From assembly GCF_009727055.1 (NCBI RefSeq), contig NC_052352.1, forward strand, positions 19,389,911-19,453,910: 64,000 bases of DNA. Reading direction: 5' to 3'. A model generated the notes under the pieces. The model saw only the letters and a program-made list of their open reading frames with translations, searched no databases and was not told the origin of the DNA. Both the position numbers and the translations under genes were made by a program. This DNA is from Benincasa hispida (lineage: Eukaryota; Streptophyta; Magnoliopsida; Cucurbitales; Cucurbitaceae). Every line of letters begins with the position of its first letter. Positions within the stretch are counted from its first letter, which is position 1. Positions 60,516 through 64,000 of this stretch are shown one piece after another.

Positions 60516-61348
60516 ATCAGGTCACTCAAGCTCTTCCCGTGTTTTGGAATTTCTTCATATGGATCTAATGGGACCTATGCAATTTGAGAGTTTAGGAGGC
60601 AAACGATATGTTCTAGTTGTTTCAATGACTTCTCCAGATACACATGAGTGCTTTTTCTTCGTGAAAAATCAGATACCTTTTTCTATTTTTCGTGGCCTCC
60701 ATCTTCAACTACAAAATGAGAAATATCTGAATGTGATACGTATTCGAAGTAATCATAGTAGGGAGTTTGAGAACTTTCAATTCACTAAGTTTCGTTTGTC
60801 TGCTAGAATTCACCGTGGATTTTTAGCTCCTATTATACCACACTAGAATGAGATTGTGGAAAGGAGAAACAGAACACTTCAAGAGATGGCTTGTGTGATG
60901 ATACATGCAAAATATCTACCATTTCACATCTAGGCAGAAGCTTTAAACACGACTTGTCATATGCATAATAGAGTGGTCTTACGACTAGGAACTTCAAGCA
61001 CTATTTATGAAATATAGAGAGGTAGAAAATCTAATGTGAAATATTTTCATGTATTTGGAAGTGTTTGTTACATTCTGTTTGATAGAGAGACTAGAAGAAA
61101 ATAGGATTTCAAGTCTGATAAAGGTATATTTTTTGGATATTCCACAAATAGTCGAGCTTACCATGTCTACAACAAATGAACTCATACTATAATGGAGTTT
61201 ATTAATGTTATAATTGATGATGATACTGTTTCGCCTGGTTCTCCTCCTATTGAAAAAGATCTCAATATCACTTCAGTTGTTAATACTAATGTGTCTAACA
61301 TCTCGCCAGACATGCTTTCAGATGTGAATTTAGAAACTCACAAATAGT
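60516..61348 (+). pseudogene. SIRE-like integrase fragment on the opposite strand
   Basis: Plus-strand reading SSSSRVLEFLHMDLMGPMQ, SLGGKRYVLVV, then IRSNHSREFENFQF, then after a stop NEIVERRNRTLQEMA and FHVFGSVCYILFDRE and IFFGYSTNSRAYHVYN. These are the integrase core blocks (first Asp in HMDLMGP, final Glu in the ERRNRTLQEM block) of the SIRE lineage. Four or more stops. Its direction is opposite to the flanking reverse transcriptase and protease of the same lineage, so it comes from an inversion or a second element. Confidence 0.82.
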
Positions 61349-61509
61349 TTACCCGCCCTGTCTCTGTCCCCGTCCTTGTACCTCATTCCGTCCCCGACCG
61401 GGGAACCAGTTAGAATCCCCGATTTGATCCCCATCTTCGGTCAAACTGGGGATTCCCTGCCTCGATCAGGGCAGAAACTTGCAGGAATTTTTTCCAACCC
61501 TAGCTTCAT
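61349..61509. repeat. GC-rich CCCCG/GGGGA repeat patch
   Basis: Short words such as GTCCCCG, ATCCCCG and their complements, for example in the stretch with 'cccgatttgatccccatc'. It is far richer in G+C than its surroundings. I cannot name the family. Confidence 0.45.
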
Positions 61510-61727
61510 CTTGTCTAGCGAGATGAAAAACCTGTGAAGAATGATCAGGACTTCACATATAACAATTATCAGAAGAACATCAATGTGTCATTGTTCGCAC
61601 GAAATTTCAAGAGAAATTTATTTCGTGGAACTTGAACTTTGCATTTGTATTAATTCTGTGGAAAGTGAGTACAATCTCTAATACATAATATTTTGATGCT
61701 TTCAAAATAAACTATAATCTTTAAGCT

Positions 61728-61980
61728 GGTTGATCTTCTTGAATGATCGGTCTTTGGGCTTGTTGATCTTCTGGGATGATCTACCTTTGGGCTTGTTGAT
61801 CTTCTGGGATGATCTACCTTTGGACTTGTTGATCTTCTTGGATGATCGGCCTTTGGGTTTGATGATCTTCTTGGACGATCGATCTTTGGGCTTGTTGATC
61901 TTCTAGGATGATTGGCCTTTGGGCTTGATGATCTTCTTGGACGATCGGCTTTTGGGCTTGTTGATCTTCTTGAATGATTA
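61728..61980. repeat. 33-base tandem repeat, about 7.7 copies
   Basis: Unit close to GATCTTCTTGGATGATCGG followed by CCTTTGGGCTTGTT. Copies differ at a few positions. Confidence 0.9.
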
Positions 61981-62167
61981 ATGCTCGCACGAGGCTTTTG
62001 GAGAAACTTGTTTCGTGGAGTTGAACTTAAGTTGGTATTGATGTTGATGTTGATTTGATGTAATGTAGTTTGATCTCTAGTAATTGATCCTTTGATTCTC
62101 TCTCGCTTGAATGCGTACGCTTGATGTATAAAAGTAGGACGTATGGATGTTCTTGAGCTTCGAGTCT

Positions 62168-62312
62168 TGGAAGAATGCTTGTATCTTTAAAGGACTTTAG
62201 TCTTCAAACGTGGTCAGAATGCTTGTATCTTCAAAGGACTTCAGTCTTCAGAATGCTTGTATCTTCAAAGGACTTAAGTCTTCAGAATGCTTGTATCTTC
62301 AAAGGACATCAG
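62168..62312. repeat. About 34-base tandem repeat, four copies
   Basis: Unit AGAATGCTTGTATCTTCAAA then GGACTTCAGTCTTC. From 62,560 to 62,810 a looser array of CTTCAGAGCTTT words follows. Confidence 0.85.
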
Positions 62313-63114
62313 TTTTCAAGCGTGGTCAGCTTCAGGAATGAAGAAGTCTTCTAATTCTAGATAATTCTCTTTAAGCTCTCTAGAGTGTAGAATTGCTGAC
62401 CCCTCCAAATGAGGATAGCTTCTCTATTTATAAAGTTCACAGGTGGGCTTGGGCTTAGCCTTTCGGTTTGAGGAGATTGAATCTTCAGCTTGTAGGTTGT
62501 GAAGATATGGTCAGTTTATTGAAATCTTCTAATATTCAAAGTTTCAAATAGTTCAGATCTTCAGTTCTTCAAAATTTGAGAACTTCAGTCTTCGAAGCTT
62601 GAGAAGCTTCGGTCTTCAGCACTTAAGAGCTTGAGTCTTGGATCTTGGGAACTTAAATCTTCAGAGCTTTAATATGTCTTATGATCTTCAGAGCTTTGAT
62701 ATGTCTTATAATCTTCAGAGTTTTATTGTCTTCTGATCTTCAAAGCTTTGAAGGAGTTATGTTCTTCAGATCCTTGGAGCTTCAGACTTCAGATCTTCAG
62801 AGGATTTTTGTCTTCAATTCCTCCAACCTCCTCCTGTAAATGAAGAGATAAGGCCTCTATTTATAGAGGTTTCTCATGGGCCTTACATGGGCTTGAGCCT
62901 AATTACTTTATTGGGCCAAAATTAGGTTTGGGCTAAAGTTGGGCTTAGGCCCATTTGTTGTTGGGCCGAAATACTGAGCTTGAGCTTAATCTTTAATTTA
63001 GCCCAAATTTCACCATGGGTTTGAATTGGGTTGGGCCTAAGAGATTTTAATTACTCGGCCCAATTCAACTTATAATTTTTCCAATAGGCTTGGGCTTTCA
63101 TTAATGATGTGACA

Positions 63115-63480
63115 ACTCGTGATTTGCTAAAAGTTCTCATTCAGTAGTCATTAAGAGAGTTTTGACATCATCTGTGACAATGCATTTGTCTTTGGTAAAG
63201 CTCACTTTCAGTCTTTGGTTGCACAGCTAACTGATGCTAATAAAATTAGCAGTGAGTCTTTCAACCAACATTGCATCTTTCAGTGGAGGAAGACCTGGTT
63301 AACTGATTTTTCCTTTCCCAATAATTTTTCCACAAGCACCATCACCAAAAATGACATTTTCGGAACTGACAAATTTCAAATTAGACAAATAACTCTTTTC
63401 ACCAATCGTGTGCCTAGAGCTTCCACTATCAAAATACTAGCAACCTTTAGCAGAGGATTTGACTGAAGTTAGAACCACAT
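63115..63480 (-). pseudogene. SIRE-like protease region, degenerate
   Basis: The minus strand from about 63,445 reads YFDSGSSRHTIGEKSYLSNLKF, then VIFGDGACGKIIGKG, with the protease active-site triad as DSG. SFTKDKCIVTDD follows further down. One or more stops are present. Interrupted at 63,114 by the LTR-like insertion. Confidence 0.78.
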
Positions 63481-63482
63481 TA

Positions 63483-63504
63483 CTTTTTTTTTTTTTTTTT
63501 TTTT
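63483..63504. repeat. T run
   Basis: A run of more than 20 T within the gag-to-protease region of the SIRE-like element. Confidence 0.7.
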
Positions 63505-63653
63505 CTCCACAATTGTTTAACTCTTGTCTAGTTTTTATAATGGTTATGTGAGAAGTAGTGAGTACTTTTGGAATATGTGGATCTATAGGGAATTTTCAAT
63601 AACTAATAGAAAAAAGGACATTTGTGCCCTACCTTTCCATAATAATTACAAAC

Positions 63654-64000
63654 TCACCTTGGTCTAGTCAAGGGATTATCTTTCAATACAACGTCATTGG
63701 TAGATTTACTTGTAAAACCGTAAGACTCGGGATCTTCAGCTCTAGCAAACTCAATCTTTTGTTTCCTTTTTAGATTTGATTGGTTGTAATGTTGATTTCC
63801 TTTTTTATAAAATCCAAACCCAGAGTTATCACCAGTAGATTTTCCTTCTGTCAAAAGTTTTTCCAAAGACTCAGTTCTAGTATTCAACATTGTAATATTC
63901 TTGCATACTAAATCCTTTTCAGCTTTAACTTCAGAGAGTTCACACTTCAAATCTACAATAGTAGACATAAGTCTATGATTATCAATTATCAAAGTCTCAA
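63654..64000 (-). pseudogene. SIRE-like gag, C-terminal part
   Basis: 112 open codons from 63,992 to 63,654, continuing beyond the window in principle. There is a coiled-coil-like stretch, DLKCELSEVKAEKDLVCKN, then TESLEKLLTEGKSTGDNSGFGF and a basic Asn/Gln/Lys-rich stretch (YNQSNLKRKQKIEF). This is the end of the long gag typical of SIRE-type elements, ahead of the protease at 63,480. Confidence 0.72.

Larger units (their letters stand above)
61510..63114 (-). mobile_element. LTR-like insertion with tandem arrays
   Basis: On the minus strand it begins near 63,114 with TGTCACATCATTAATGAAAGCCC. A run of GGCCCAA/TTGGGCC words follows, then a TATA box in CTATAAATAGAGGCC (62,853-62,867), then three families of short tandem repeats. 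No coding. It interrupts the protease-to-integrase region of the SIRE-like element. The left end is uncertain, and no target duplication was found. Confidence 0.5.
54059..64000 (-). mobile_element. SIRE/Maximus-like Copia element with env-like gene, minus strand, heavily nested
   Basis: In minus sense from the window end: gag C-terminus, protease, [inserted LTR and a plus-strand block], reverse transcriptase and RNase H, env-like gene (split by an inserted plus-strand LTR plus leader), polypurine tract, 3' LTR ending near 54,059. An env-like ORF downstream of RNase H in a Copia element is the mark of the SIRE lineage. The 5' end lies beyond the window. Confidence 0.8.

Overview
The window is nuclear DNA of a flowering plant, about two thirds AT. 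Spliced genes with GT/AG introns, nested Copia and Gypsy LTR retrotransposons, solo LTRs and MITEs all point that way. The Copia and Gypsy protein remnants and the env-like ORF resemble sequences I associate with cucurbits (melon/cucumber relatives). That placement rests on memory, not on a search.

Layout. 1-23,235: two Copia elements, one nested in the other. A plus-strand element (906-13,359, with gag/protease lost and both LTRs split) lies inside the LTR of a minus-strand element whose pol, gag, leader and second LTR run from 13,784 to about 23,235. Three related solo LTRs of another family sit in the plus element. A 1.1-kb, GC-richer, organelle-like segment (17,224-18,341) splits the minus element's gag. 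23,236-26,108: an unrecognised acidic ORF and the 3' end of a Gypsy chromovirus. 26,109-33,129: the gene-bearing interval, with a two-exon uclacyanin-type blue copper protein gene and a six-exon coiled-coil protein gene, both on the minus strand, plus two inverted-repeat MITEs.

33,130-51,389: I interpret this as one non-autonomous CACTA transposon of about 2.3 kb expanded to 18 kb by later insertions. These are a minus-strand Copia element with both LTRs (itself holding three solo LTRs), two further solo LTRs, and a Harbinger/Tourist-like MITE. 51,390-54,058: mostly unique AT-rich DNA with a likely orphan terminal exon and a SINE-like copy. 54,059 to the window end: a minus-strand SIRE/Maximus-like Copia element with a broken env-like gene, cut up by a plus-strand LTR plus leader, a plus-strand LTR/integrase block and a tandem-repeat-rich LTR.

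Only the copper protein and the coiled-coil gene look like intact host genes; every transposon ORF seen carries stops or frameshifts. I found no tRNA, rRNA or CRISPR array, and no clearly new multi-gene system. The most distinctive structures are the nested CACTA, the organelle-like insert in gag, the shared retroelement leader, and the split env-like gene.
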